Shown piece by piece: positions 25,086-32,947 of a stretch of 64,000 nt of DNA. The stretch lies in the NCBI RefSeq assembly GCF_014649335.1, contig NZ_BMSV01000003.1, forward strand, positions 124,001-188,000. The letters run 5' to 3'. Numbering within the stretch: the first letter of the stretch is position 1; each line of letters begins with the position of its first letter. Source of the DNA: Streptomyces roseolilacinus (GTDB lineage Bacteria > Actinomycetota > Actinomycetes > Streptomycetales > Streptomycetaceae). The notes beneath the pieces are model-generated. The model ran no database searches. It saw only the letters and a program-made list of their open reading frames with translations, and had not been told where the DNA came from. A program made the position numbers and the translations under genes.

Positions 25086-26315
25086 GTGTCCGCACCTCCC
25101 TCTCTTCACCTTGCCGTGGCACTGGACGGCGCCGGCTGGCACCCGGCGGCGTGGCGCGAGCCGGACGCTCGGCCCCACGACCTGTTCACCGCCGGCTACT
25201 GGGCCGACCTCGTGACCGAGGCCGAACGCGGCCTGCTCGACTTCGTGACGTTCGAGGACGGGCTCGGACTCCAGTCCTCGCACCCCACGGAGACGGACGA
25301 GCGCACCGACCAGGTCCGGGGCCGACTGGACGCCGTGCTCGTCGCCGCCCGGGTCGCACCGCTGACCCGGCACATCGGGCTCGTGCCGACCGTGGTCGCG
25401 ACCCACACCGAGCCGTTCCACGTCTCCAAGGCGATCGCCACGCTGGACCACGTCAGCGGCGGCCGCGCGGGCCTGCGCGTCCAGGTGACGGCGCGGCGGG
25501 ACGAGGCGGCGCACTTCGGCCGCCGTACCTTCCCGCCCCTCCGCATCGAGGACCGGGACACCCCGGCCGGCCGGGACCTGATCGCCGAACTCCTCGAGGA
25601 GGCCGCCGACCACATCGAGGTGGTGCGCCGCCTGTGGGACAGCTGGGAGGACGACGCGGAGATCCGTGACGTCGCCACCGGACGCTTCATCGACCGCGAC
25701 AAGCTGCACTACATCGACTTCGAGGGCAAGCACTTCAGCGTCAAGGGCCCCTCGATCACCCCCCGGCCCCCGCAAGGCCAACCCCTCGTCAGCGCGCTCG
25801 CGCACGACAGCGTGGCGTACCGGCTGGTGGGCCGCTCCGCCGACATCGGGTACGTCACCCCGCACGACACCGACCAGGCTCGCGTCATCGTCGCCGAGAT
25901 CCGTGCCGCACAGGACGCCGCAGGGCGGGCGGGGGAACGACTGCACGTCTTCGGTGACTTGGTCGTCTTCCTGGACGACGACCCCGAGGCGGCGGAGTAC
26001 CACAAGGCCCGCCTGGACGACCTCGCGGGCCCCGCCTACACCAGCGACGCCCGGGTGTTCACGGGCACGCCCGGCCGGCTGGCCGATCTGCTAGTGGAGT
26101 TGCGTCAGGCCGGCCTCAGCGGCTTCCGGCTCCGCCCCGGAGTGATCGGCCACGACCTGGAGCAGATCACACGGGGCCTGGTGCCCGAACTCCAACGCCG
26201 GGGCGCTTTCCGGCACGCCTACGAGGCAGACACCCTCCGGGGGCTGCTCGGACTCGCCCGTCCCGCGAACCGCTACGCCACCGCCGTCCGAGCGGCAGGA
26301 GCCGTACTGCCATGA
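25086..26315 (+). CDS. LLM flavin-dependent monooxygenase
   Basis: 409 residues from GTG 25086 with GGAAGG about ten bases upstream. Family blocks are HLAVALDGAGWHPAAW, LVTEAERGLLDFVTFEDGLG, TVVATHTEPFHVSKAIATLD followed by HVSGGRAGLRVQV, and LAHDSVAYRLVGRSADIGYV. The HVSGGRAGLRV segment is the FMN-binding region of bacterial luciferase-like monooxygenases. It is first in a run of LLM genes and overlaps the next start by four bases (ATGA). Organosulfur or other S-containing substrates are inferred from the leader peptide and neighbours. Confidence 0.87.
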   Translation: MSAPPSLHLAVALDGAGWHPAAWREPDARPHDLFTAGYWADLVTEAERGLLDFVTFEDGLGLQSSHPTETDERTDQVRGRLDAVLVAARVAPLTRHIGLVPTVVATHTEPFHVSKAIATLDHVSGGRAGLRVQVTARRDEAAHFGRRTFPPLRIEDRDTPAGRDLIAELLEEAADHIEVVRRLWDSWEDDAEIRDVATGRFIDRDKLHYIDFEGKHFSVKGPSITPRPPQGQPLVSALAHDSVAYRLVGRSADIGYVTPHDTDQARVIVAEIRAAQDAAGRAGERLHVFGDLVVFLDDDPEAAEYHKARLDDLAGPAYTSDARVFTGTPGRLADLLVELRQAGLSGFRLRPGVIGHDLEQITRGLVPELQRRGAFRHAYEADTLRGLLGLARPANRYATAVRAAGAVLP

Positions 26316-27757
26316 CGAACCCGACCACCGGCAAGCCCCTGAAGCAGATCCATCTTGCGGCCCACTTCCCCGGCGTCAACAACACCACCGTGTGGAGCGA
26401 CCCCCGGGCCGGCAGCCACATCGACTTCAGCTCGTTCGCGCACTTCGCGCGCACCGCCGAACGCGCCAAGTTCGACTTCCTGTTCCTCGCCGAGGGACTG
26501 CGACTGCGCGAACAGGGCGGCCGGATATACGACCTCGACGTGGTGGGGCGGCCCGACACCTTCACGGTCCTGTCCGCGCTCGCCGCCGTCACCGAACGTC
26601 TCGGCCTGACCGGCACCATCAACTCCACCTTCAACGAGCCCTACGAGGTGGCCCGCCAGTTCGCCAGCCTGGACCACCTGTCCGGCGGACGCGCCGCCTG
26701 GAACGTCGTCACCTCCTGGGACGCCTTCACCGGCGAGAACTTCCGGCGCGGCGGCTTCCTGCCGGAGAGCCGGCGCTACTCCCGGGCCAGGGAGTTCCTG
26801 TCCACCGCAACCGAGCTGTTCGACTCCTGGCACGGCGACGAGATCGTCGCCGACCGGGAATCCGGCCTCTTCCTCAACGACGCGCAAGCCGGCGCCTTCG
26901 TCCACCAGGGGCAGCACTTCGACATCACCGGCCGGTTCAACGTCCCGCGCAGCCCGCAGGGCCGCCCGGTGATCTTCCAGGCGGGCGACTCCGAAGAGGG
27001 CCGCGAGTTCGCCGCCGCCGAGGCCGACGCCATCTTCAGCCGGCACAGCGCGCTGGAGGCCGGCCGGGCCTTCTACACCGACGTGAAGGGACGTCTGGCC
27101 CACCACGGCCGAAGCCACGACCAGCTCCTGATCCTGCCCGCGGCGACCTTCGTACTCGGCGACACCGACGCCGAGGCACAGGAGCTGGCCCGTGAGGTAC
27201 GACGCCGGCAGGTCAGCGGCCAGACCGCGATCGCGTACCTCGAACACGTCTGGAACCGGGACCTCTCCGCGTACGACCCGGACGGCCCGCTCCCGGACAT
27301 CGACCCGGACCCCGGCGAGCACACCATCGCGCGCGGCCGCGCCAGTGTCCGGATGTTCCGCGACCCGCTCGCCGTCGCCAGGCAGTGGCGCGAGCGCGCG
27401 GCCGCGGAGAACCTGTCGATCCGCGAACTGGTCATCGAGACCACCGGCCGCCAGTCGTTCGTCGGTTCCCCGGCCACCGTCGCCGACACCATCGACCACT
27501 TCGTCCAGACGGACGCCGCCGACGGCTTCATCCTGGTTCCGCACCTCACCCCCGGCGGCCTCGACGCGTTCGCCGACACCGTCGTCCCGCTGCTCCAGGA
27601 ACGCGGAGTGTTCCGCCACGACTACGCGGGCACCACGCTCCGCGACCACCTCGGCCTGGCCCACCCCGACGCCCGCGCGTCACGCCCGAGGACCAGTGGG
27701 ACCGCAACGCCGAGGGCTACGAGCTGTTCCGCCGCGTCCGGAGGCAGGGCGAGGTGA
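26312..27757 (+). CDS. LLM flavin-dependent monooxygenase, NtaA/SnaA/DszA subfamily, with aberrant C-terminus
   Basis: The frame encodes 481 residues. Conserved blocks are HLAAHFPGVNNTTVWSDP, FARTAERAKFDFLFLAEGL, STFNEPYEVARQFASLDHLS and FQAGDSEEGREFAAAEADAI. The family part ends near residue 450 (FRHDYAGTTLRDHLGLAHPD). The last 30 residues (ASRPRTSGTATPRATSCSAA and on) are translated out of frame through the remains of the next LLM gene, so a deletion has probably removed the native stop and the start of that neighbour. The enzyme core should still be functional and needs FMNH2. Confidence 0.85.
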   Translation: MTNPTTGKPLKQIHLAAHFPGVNNTTVWSDPRAGSHIDFSSFAHFARTAERAKFDFLFLAEGLRLREQGGRIYDLDVVGRPDTFTVLSALAAVTERLGLTGTINSTFNEPYEVARQFASLDHLSGGRAAWNVVTSWDAFTGENFRRGGFLPESRRYSRAREFLSTATELFDSWHGDEIVADRESGLFLNDAQAGAFVHQGQHFDITGRFNVPRSPQGRPVIFQAGDSEEGREFAAAEADAIFSRHSALEAGRAFYTDVKGRLAHHGRSHDQLLILPAATFVLGDTDAEAQELAREVRRRQVSGQTAIAYLEHVWNRDLSAYDPDGPLPDIDPDPGEHTIARGRASVRMFRDPLAVARQWRERAAAENLSIRELVIETTGRQSFVGSPATVADTIDHFVQTDAADGFILVPHLTPGGLDAFADTVVPLLQERGVFRHDYAGTTLRDHLGLAHPDARASRPRTSGTATPRATSCSAASGGRAR

Positions 27758-28085
27758 GCGCCTCCCCCAGGGCCTGGAGCCGGTGTTCACCACCCTGGAG
27801 GACTTCGTCGAACGCAGCTCGGCGCTGATCGGCAGCCCGCAGCAGACCATCGACAAGGTGCACCGCTACCACGAGCGGTTCGGACACGGCGTGCTCCACC
27901 TGCAGGCCGACGCGAGCGGTCTCACCCACGCCCGGCACCGGGCTTCGCTCGAACTCTTCCAGTCCGAGGTCGCGCCGGTACTGCGACGTGACATCCCCGA
28001 CCCGCCCTTCCCCTGGGTTCCGGTCACCGCGGCACCCGAGCCCGAACTCGTATCCGTACCGGCGCCCGCGCCCACCGACCGCTGA
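27679..28085 (+). pseudogene. Truncated and frameshifted LLM monooxygenase fragment
   Basis: One frame from about 27679 reads TPEDQWDRNAEGYELFRRVR and then loses sense; another frame from 27762 reads LPQGLEPVFTTLEDFVERSS, IDKVHRYHERFGHGVLHLQ and ends with a Pro-rich tail at 28085. Together they look like separate pieces of an LLM-type protein joined by deletion and frameshift. The N-terminal two thirds is missing. The fragment overlaps the tail of the preceding gene and lies 16 bases before the next LLM start. Confidence 0.65.
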
Positions 28086-28101
28086 GGAGCAGCACCCGAC
28101 C

Positions 28102-29229
28102 ATGTCCGGTATCCCGCTCGGAGTCCTCGACCTCGTTCCGATCCCGTCCGGCTCCAGCGCCGCCCAGGCGCTGCGCAACACCATCGACCTGGCCCGGCAG
28201 ACCGAGCGGTTCGGCTACGCCCGCTACTGGTTCGCCGAGCACCACCTCAACCCGGGCGTGGCCGGAGCCTCTCCCGCCGTCGTGCTGGCCCTGACCGCCT
28301 CCGCCACTTCCACCATCAGGATCGGCTCCGGCGCCGTACAGCTCGGGCACCGCACCGCCCTGTCCACCGTCGAGGAGTTCGGACTGCTGGACGCCCTGCA
28401 CCCCGGGAGGCTCGACCTGGGTCTCGGCCGGTCCGGCGGACGACCCTCCGGGCAGACGGCGGACCCCCGGCCGACCACGGCCCCCGTCGTCGACGGGCAC
28501 GCCCCCAACGGCCTGAAGATCCCGCCCCGGTTCTCCTTCGAGCACCTGCTCGGCTCCCCCCGCTTCCGGCTCCAGCAGCAGCTCCTCCACCAGCCCGGCG
28601 CCCGCCCTCAGGACTACGGCGAGCAGGTCGACGACATCCTCGCGCTCCTGCGCGGCGACTACCGTGCCGCGGACGGGACCGAGGCGCACGCCGTCCCCGG
28701 CGAGGGCGCGGACGTGGAGGTCTGGATCCTCGGCAGCAGCGGCGGACAGAGCGCCGACGTCGCCGGCCGCAACGGCCTGCGCTTCACCGCCAACTACCAC
28801 GTCAGCCCGGCCACCGTACTGGAGGCGGCCGAGGCCTACCGGGCCGCGTTCCAGCCCTCCGACCACCTCGACAAGCCCTACGTCAGCGTCTCCGCCGACG
28901 TCGTGGTCGCCGAGGACGACGAGACCGCACGCGAACTCGCCGCCGGCTACGGCCCGTGGGTCCGCAGCATCCGCACCGCCGAGGGCGCCATCCCCTTCCC
29001 GACCCCGGACGAGGCCCGCGCCCACGCCTGGACCGAAGCCGACCGGGCCCTGGTCGCCGACCGCGTCGACACCCAGTTCGTCGGCTCACCCGGACGGGTC
29101 GCGGACCAGCTCGAACAACTGCAGGAGGCCACCGGCGCCGACGAACTGATCATCACCACCATCACCCACGACCACTCCGACCGGGCCCGCTCCTACCGAC
29201 TCCTGGCAGAGGAGTGGCAACGGCGATGA
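28102..29229 (+). CDS. LLM oxidoreductase, MsnO8-like (group with EHH motif)
   Basis: 375 residues from ATG 28102, GAGGAG upstream. It begins IPLGVLDLVPIPSGSSAAQA and contains YARYWFAEHHLNPGVAGASP, IRIGSGAVQLGHRTALSTVE and LDLGLGRSGG, the pattern of luciferase-family MsnO8-like oxidoreductases. VWILGSSGGQSADVAGRNGL is the central phosphate-binding strand. The cofactor is probably FMN. It closes the LLM run; no transporter accompanies it. Substrate unknown, placement suggests organosulfur use. Confidence 0.87.
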   Translation: MSGIPLGVLDLVPIPSGSSAAQALRNTIDLARQTERFGYARYWFAEHHLNPGVAGASPAVVLALTASATSTIRIGSGAVQLGHRTALSTVEEFGLLDALHPGRLDLGLGRSGGRPSGQTADPRPTTAPVVDGHAPNGLKIPPRFSFEHLLGSPRFRLQQQLLHQPGARPQDYGEQVDDILALLRGDYRAADGTEAHAVPGEGADVEVWILGSSGGQSADVAGRNGLRFTANYHVSPATVLEAAEAYRAAFQPSDHLDKPYVSVSADVVVAEDDETARELAAGYGPWVRSIRTAEGAIPFPTPDEARAHAWTEADRALVADRVDTQFVGSPGRVADQLEQLQEATGADELIITTITHDHSDRARSYRLLAEEWQRR

Positions 29230-29239
29230 GCCGATCGCG

Positions 29240-29457
29240 GTCCGGTCCCTGATGCCGCGCGGCGGGAGCCAGACCTTCTCAGCGGTCACGCGGGGGTGCT
29301 CCGTGGTGAGCAGGGTGATGTCCTCGACGTCGGACGTCAGGACGGTGACGCGACCTTGCTGGGCGAGGGCCGTGGCGCAGAGCATCGCGTCGATGGCGTA
29401 CGCGTGACCGTGCAGCCCGGCCGCCCGCAGCAGGGTGGCGGCGGTCAGGGAGACGGA
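29240..29457 (-). pseudogene. C-terminal fragment of a PIN-domain (VapC-like) toxin
   Basis: The minus strand reads SVSLTAATLLRAAGLHGHAY, AIDAMLCATALAQQGRVTVL and TSDVEDITLLTTEHPRVTAE. The AIDAMLCATAL and LTSDVEDITLL segments correspond to the last two acidic blocks of PIN ribonucleases. An in-frame stop precedes the segment and the first acidic block is missing, so the toxin is truncated. No antitoxin gene is seen next to it. Confidence 0.65.
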
Positions 29458-29633
29458 CGGCCGGGGCCGCGCGGACCGGTCTCATGGACGCGGGGCGGGG
29501 AACCCGGTAGCGGCGCACCGTTCCGCCTCCCCGGCGGCGGTGTGGGTCGCCATTTCGGCCTCACGCTTCTTGAAGCCGAGAGCAAGGCCGTACGGGCCAC
29601 AGGGCGTGGCGAGGCGGTCCGGAGCCGAGCGGC

Positions 29634-29672
29634 TGGTATCACCTCGCCGGCTTGATACCAGGCCGGTATCAT
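29634..29672 (+). promoter_or_regulatory. Operator/promoter of the RHH-Doc toxin-antitoxin pair
   Basis: TGGTATCA (29634-29641) and TGATACCA (29653-29660) form one inverted repeat; GATACC (29654-29659) and GGTATC (29665-29670) form a second, overlapping one. The -10 TATCAT (29667-29672) lies within it, six bases before the antitoxin ATG, so the mRNA is probably leaderless. Overlapping palindromes at the promoter suit autorepression by a ribbon-helix-helix antitoxin. Confidence 0.7.
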
Positions 29673-29678
29673 GGCTGC

Positions 29679-29873
29679 ATGGCGATGACACTCCGACTCC
29701 CCGACGACCTTGACGCGAAGCTCACCGAGCGTGCTCGCCGGGAGGGTCGTAGCAAGCAGGAACTCGCCATCGAGGCCATTCGCGACGCCCAGGAGCGGGC
29801 TGAGCTGAAGGTCGAGGACGTTCTCGCGGAACTCATGGACAGTGATGCGGAGATCTTGGACTACCTGAAGTGA
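29679..29873 (+). CDS. Ribbon-helix-helix (CopG-like) antitoxin
   Basis: 64 residues from ATG 29679. MAMTLRLPDDLDAKLTERAR is a typical RHH beta strand and first helix, then REGRSKQELAIEAIRDAQER the second helix; the acidic C-terminus (VEDVLAELMDSDAEILDYLK) would neutralise the toxin. Its TGA overlaps the Doc gene GTG by four bases. It should bind the palindromes just upstream as a dimer and repress the pair. Confidence 0.85.
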   Translation: MAMTLRLPDDLDAKLTERARREGRSKQELAIEAIRDAQERAELKVEDVLAELMDSDAEILDYLK

Positions 29874-30265
29874 CCAGCAGCGTGCGCTACGTCCAGATCG
29901 ACGAGATCCTGGCCATCGCCCGCGCGGTCAACGGCACCGAGCACAGCGTGCGTGACATGGGCCTTCTGGTGTCGGCGATCGAGCGACCCCGGACGAACGT
30001 GTTCGGAGCCGAGTCGTATCCCACGCTGCACGAGAAGGCGGCGGCTCTGCTGCACTCCGTCGCCCGCAATCACGCGCTGATCGACGGCAACGAGCGCACC
30101 GCCTGGCTGGCCATGCGCGTCTTCCTGCGGTTCAACGGCGTCAGCGCCAGTACCGCCCCGCCACCCGTCTCCGTTGCCGGCCCGTTCGTCGAGGAAGTCG
30201 CGCAGGACACCGTCGACGTACCTGCCATCGCCAAGCACCTCTCGTCCTGGTTCCCCCTTTCCTGA
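29870..30265 (+). CDS. Doc-type Fic-fold toxin
   Basis: 131 residues, normal Doc length. The Fic motif is HALIDGNERTAWLAM with H68 as catalytic base, D72, N74 and R76. Doc kinases usually read HxFx[DN]xNKR; here Lys is replaced by Glu (E75) and Phe by Leu. Family enzymes phosphorylate EF-Tu (Doc) or AMPylate targets. The substitution next to the phosphate-binding loop could lower or alter activity. It is translationally coupled to the antitoxin. Confidence 0.85.
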   Translation: MTSSVRYVQIDEILAIARAVNGTEHSVRDMGLLVSAIERPRTNVFGAESYPTLHEKAAALLHSVARNHALIDGNERTAWLAMRVFLRFNGVSASTAPPPVSVAGPFVEEVAQDTVDVPAIAKHLSSWFPLS

Positions 30266-30884
30266 CGTTCGACGTCGTGCGGTGGGGGACGGAGGCCGTG
30301 GCCTGCTCCTCGTCGACGCCCTCGTCACTGACTGGGGCGTACGCACCGCCTCCGGCCTGACGCGACGGTCTGGGCGGAGAGTGCCCCGTTTCCTCGTACA
30401 CGGTCTGGGTCTCGATGTCGAGCCGGACCTCGTGGGCGGGCGTCCGGCCGAGCGGACTGCATCGACGAACACGCGGTACGCGGCCTGCGGTTCGGTGAGG
30501 CCCTTCCCGCACGCCTGGCCGGCGCGTCGCCCGTGCCGCGAGATGGGTGCGGGGAGCCACCGCGCGGTGGCCCACATGTCGAGAGCCCCGCGAGGGGTGG
30601 GACAGGTCGCACCGAAAGGTGGTGGCGCCGTCCCGGGCCGTCCGCTGAAGCCGGCGACGGGCGGTGTGCTCGCTCGTCCCGGTCGCCGCTCGCGGTCGAG
30701 GGGGCCGAGACGTCCGTCAGCGCGAGGCCGGCGGATTCGAGGGGCCGCGCCGTGGCACCCCCGTACCTCGACGTAGGCGACGGTCGTGGATTCCGCCGCG
30801 TCCGCGTCGTACGCGGTGCCCGGGTCGGGCCGTTCGCGCGCAGTCGCTCCCGTGGGGGCCGTCGCCGTCACTTCCACGCTCGTA
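30266..30884. other. Intergenic region with weak coding-like scraps, no gene called
   Basis: Short minus-strand stretches such as EPQAAYRVFVDAVRSAG (near 30480), HEVRLDIETQTVYEETGH (near 30400) and PGTAYDADAAESTTVAYVEV (near 30800) look protein-like but lie in different frames with no starts. They may be decayed genes. Confidence 0.35.
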
Positions 30885-30895
30885 CGAAAGTTTCG
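30885..30895. promoter_or_regulatory. CGAAAGTTTCG palindrome upstream of GH11 xylanase
   Basis: The 11-nt palindrome CGAAA-G-TTTCG matches the type of element reported upstream of Streptomyces xylanase genes. Further A/T-rich half sites follow at 31014-31075 (GGAAACATTTCC, TTTTCGAAAA), near a TTGACA at 31045-31050 that could be a -35. The distance to the xylanase ATG (31238) is about 340 bases. Confidence 0.5.
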
Positions 30896-31237
30896 GAAGT
30901 TAAGCGCATGCTTGCGTTACGTCCTTTCCTCGACCCGTTCCACCCCTTGCAACGGCTCGCGTGAAAGGTGGCTCGACCAGCGAAGATATGCTCGCCAAGA
31001 CTCCTTCCGGAGAGGGAAACATTTCCGAAAGGCTGTCGAAACTATTGACAGGGTCATGGCGCTTTTCGAAAACTGTGGCCACCGGACGACAGGAGAGCGT
31101 CGTTCCCCTCGCGTCATGTGACCGGGGATGGCGGTCGGTCGTTGCGGCACCGCGACGGGCGAACCCCGCCGTGTTCCCTGCAGGACCGCGGGCAGGAGAA
31201 GTCGCCCGCCCCCCACCAGCCTTCATCGGGAGGACGC

Positions 31238-31948
31238 ATGCAGCAGGATCGGATTCAGCAGAGCCCCACTCCCCCCAGCGGCTTGAGCCGACGAGGCTTC
31301 CTCGGCGGCGCCGGCACCGTCGCGCTCGCCACCGCGTCCGGACTGCTGCTGCCCGGCACCGCCCACGCCGCCACCACCATCACCACCAACCAGACCGGCT
31401 ACGACGGCATGTACTACTCGTTCTGGACCGACGGCGGCGGCTCCGTCTCCATGACGCTCAACGGCGGCGGCAGCTACAGCACCCGGTGGACCAACTGCGG
31501 CAACTTCGTCGCCGGCAAGGGCTGGAGCACCGGCGGGCGCAGGACGGTCCGCTACACCGGCTACTTCAACCCGTCGGGCAACGGCTACGGCTGCCTCTAC
31601 GGCTGGACGTCGAACCCGCTGGTGGAGTACTACATCGTCGACAACTGGGGCAGCTACCGGCCCACCGGCCAGTACAGGGGCACCGTCCACAGCGACGGCG
31701 GCACGTACGACATCTACAAGACGACGCGGTACAACGCCCCCTCCGTCGAGGGCACCCGCACCTTCGACCAGTACTGGAGCGTCCGGCAGTCGAAGGTGAC
31801 CAGCGGCTCCGGCACCATCACCACCGGCAACCACTTCGACGCCTGGGCGCGCGCGGGCATGAACATGGGCCAGTTCAGGTACTACATGATCATGGCCACC
31901 GAGGGTTACCAGAGCAGCGGAAGCTCGAACATCACAGTCAGCGGCTGA
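31238..31948 (+). CDS. xlnC: Secreted GH11 endo-1,4-beta-xylanase (XlnC-like, single domain)
   Basis: 236 residues from ATG 31238 with GGGAGGA five bases upstream. The signal contains a twin-arginine motif SRRGFLGG and a cleavage site near TAHAA (residues 41-45), so export is probably by Tat. The mature beta-jelly-roll carries E130 ([11 protein letters not shown]) as nucleophile and E222 ([12 protein letters not shown]) as acid/base, and the thumb segment near [15 protein letters not shown]. It hydrolyses internal xylan bonds outside the cell. No carbohydrate-binding domain follows. It is monocistronic, with a hairpin at 31968-32006. Confidence 0.93.
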   Translation: MQQDRIQQSPTPPSGLSRRGFLGGAGTVALATASGLLLPGTAHAATTITTNQTGYDGMYYSFWTDGGGSVSMTLNGGGSYSTRWTNCGNFVAGKGWSTGGRRTVRYTGYFNPSGNGYGCLYGWTSNPLVEYYIVDNWGSYRPTGQYRGTVHSDGGTYDIYKTTRYNAPSVEGTRTFDQYWSVRQSKVTSGSGTITTGNHFDAWARAGMNMGQFRYYMIMATEGYQSSGSSNITVSG

Positions 31949-31967
31949 CCTCCGTCCGGCGAACAAC

Positions 31968-32006
31968 CGGCTGCGGGCTCCGTCCTCGTGGCGGGTCCCG
32001 CAGCCG
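31968..32006 (+). terminator. Hairpin after the GH11 gene
   Basis: CGGCTGCGGG (31968-31977) pairs with CCCGCAGCCG (31997-32006) 20 bases past the stop codon. Confidence 0.55.
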
Positions 32007-32376
32007 TGACGAACTCCCCACCGCGGTGGGGGCACCCCTGATCCGCGACGCCCACACCACCACCGGACACGTCGACACCGCTTACCGGCTGCTGCTGGAA
32101 GGCTCCTGCCCTCATGGCTTCACCGGGTCGTCACGGGCGCCACCGTCCGGGGCGGAACCGGCCGGAGCCAAACAGTTGGTCCTCGGCCATCTGGTCCCCG
32201 CGACGAATCCGGCGCGCCGGTGGAAGGCCGCGCCGAGAAGAACCCCGCAACGCGGCACCGTCCGAACGTAGGTCGCCACCACCTGCCCCTGGGCGCCGGC
32301 GCCACCCGAGTGTCGCCGTCATGGCCCCGTAGGCGCCCGCGACTGCTGCTGGACACACCGCTGAGCCGCACTGCGC
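32007..32376. other. Intergenic region, no gene seen
   Basis: The gap between the GH11 terminator and the inhibitor promoter shows no ORF with a ribosome site or family motif. Confidence 0.45.
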
Positions 32377-32473
32377 GCAAGTTCTTGCACCTTCGATGAC
32401 GAGCTGACCGGCTGTTACCGTCCAGTTCCGGTGTGTGTCTGAAATTCCATGCAAGAACTTGCGCAAGCTTTGC
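32377..32473. promoter_or_regulatory. GCAAG-NN-CTTGC operators upstream of the amylase inhibitor
   Basis: GCAAG-TT-CTTGC at 32377-32388 and GCAAG-AA-CTTGC at 32451-32462, the latter followed by GCAAGCTTTGC at 32463-32473 just before the start codon. CTTGC-type repeats are characteristic of Streptomyces alpha-amylase promoters and are bound by the LacI-type repressor MalR. The same element appears at 37896-37907, and a direct-repeat form precedes the amylase gene. Confidence 0.6.
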
Positions 32474-32483
32474 AGGCCGTCTC

Positions 32484-32840
32484 ATGATTCCCGGCATGGC
32501 AAACCTCATGACGCGCATATCGCGCCCCGTTGCCCTCGCCGGCGGAGCCGCGGCCGCCGGGCTCCTCATGGCTCTGACCGCCGCCCCGCCCGCCGTGGCG
32601 GCCACCGCCACGACCACGCCTCCGGAGTGCGTGCAGTACTACTCGAGCTGGCGCTACACCGATGTCCACAACGGCTGCGACGTCACCGTCGCCGTCACCG
32701 TCGAGTACACCGACGGTCAGGCGGCCCCGTGCCGCGTCATCGAGCCCGGCGCCTGGGCGACCTTCGCCGGGTACGGAACGCAGGCCAATTACGTCACCGG
32801 ACTGAGGACCTGCGAACCGGCCACGGCGAGCGGCGCCTGA
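32484..32840 (+). CDS. Secreted alpha-amylase inhibitor, tendamistat family
   Basis: 118 residues from ATG 32484, chosen because GCAGG lies seven bases upstream; ATGs at 32496 and 32508 are alternatives. A signal peptide ends near PPAVAA (residue 40). The mature part has the inhibitory triplet W56-R57-Y58 in CVQYYSSWRYTDVHNGC and four Cys (49, 65, 83, 110) whose spacing of 16 and 27 matches the two disulfides of tendamistat. Such proteins block animal alpha-amylases by insertion of the WRY loop. It is convergent with an alpha-amylase gene, and amylase-type operators precede it. Confidence 0.88.
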   Translation: MIPGMANLMTRISRPVALAGGAAAAGLLMALTAAPPAVAATATTTPPECVQYYSSWRYTDVHNGCDVTVAVTVEYTDGQAAPCRVIEPGAWATFAGYGTQANYVTGLRTCEPATASGA

Positions 32841-32870
32841 CCCTTTGCCTCCCCGGTACCGGGCACGGCT

Positions 32871-32897
32871 CCGGGCGGCGGCCTCGCCGCCGCCCGG
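32871..32897. terminator. Bidirectional hairpin between inhibitor and amylase genes
   Basis: Twelve-base arms 32871-32882 and 32886-32897 with a three-base loop lie between the convergent stop codons at 32840 and 32948. Confidence 0.7.
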
Positions 32898-32947
32898 GCC
32901 GTACGACCGTGAGGCGGCGCGGCCGCCGCCCGCCGACGTGGTGCGGG

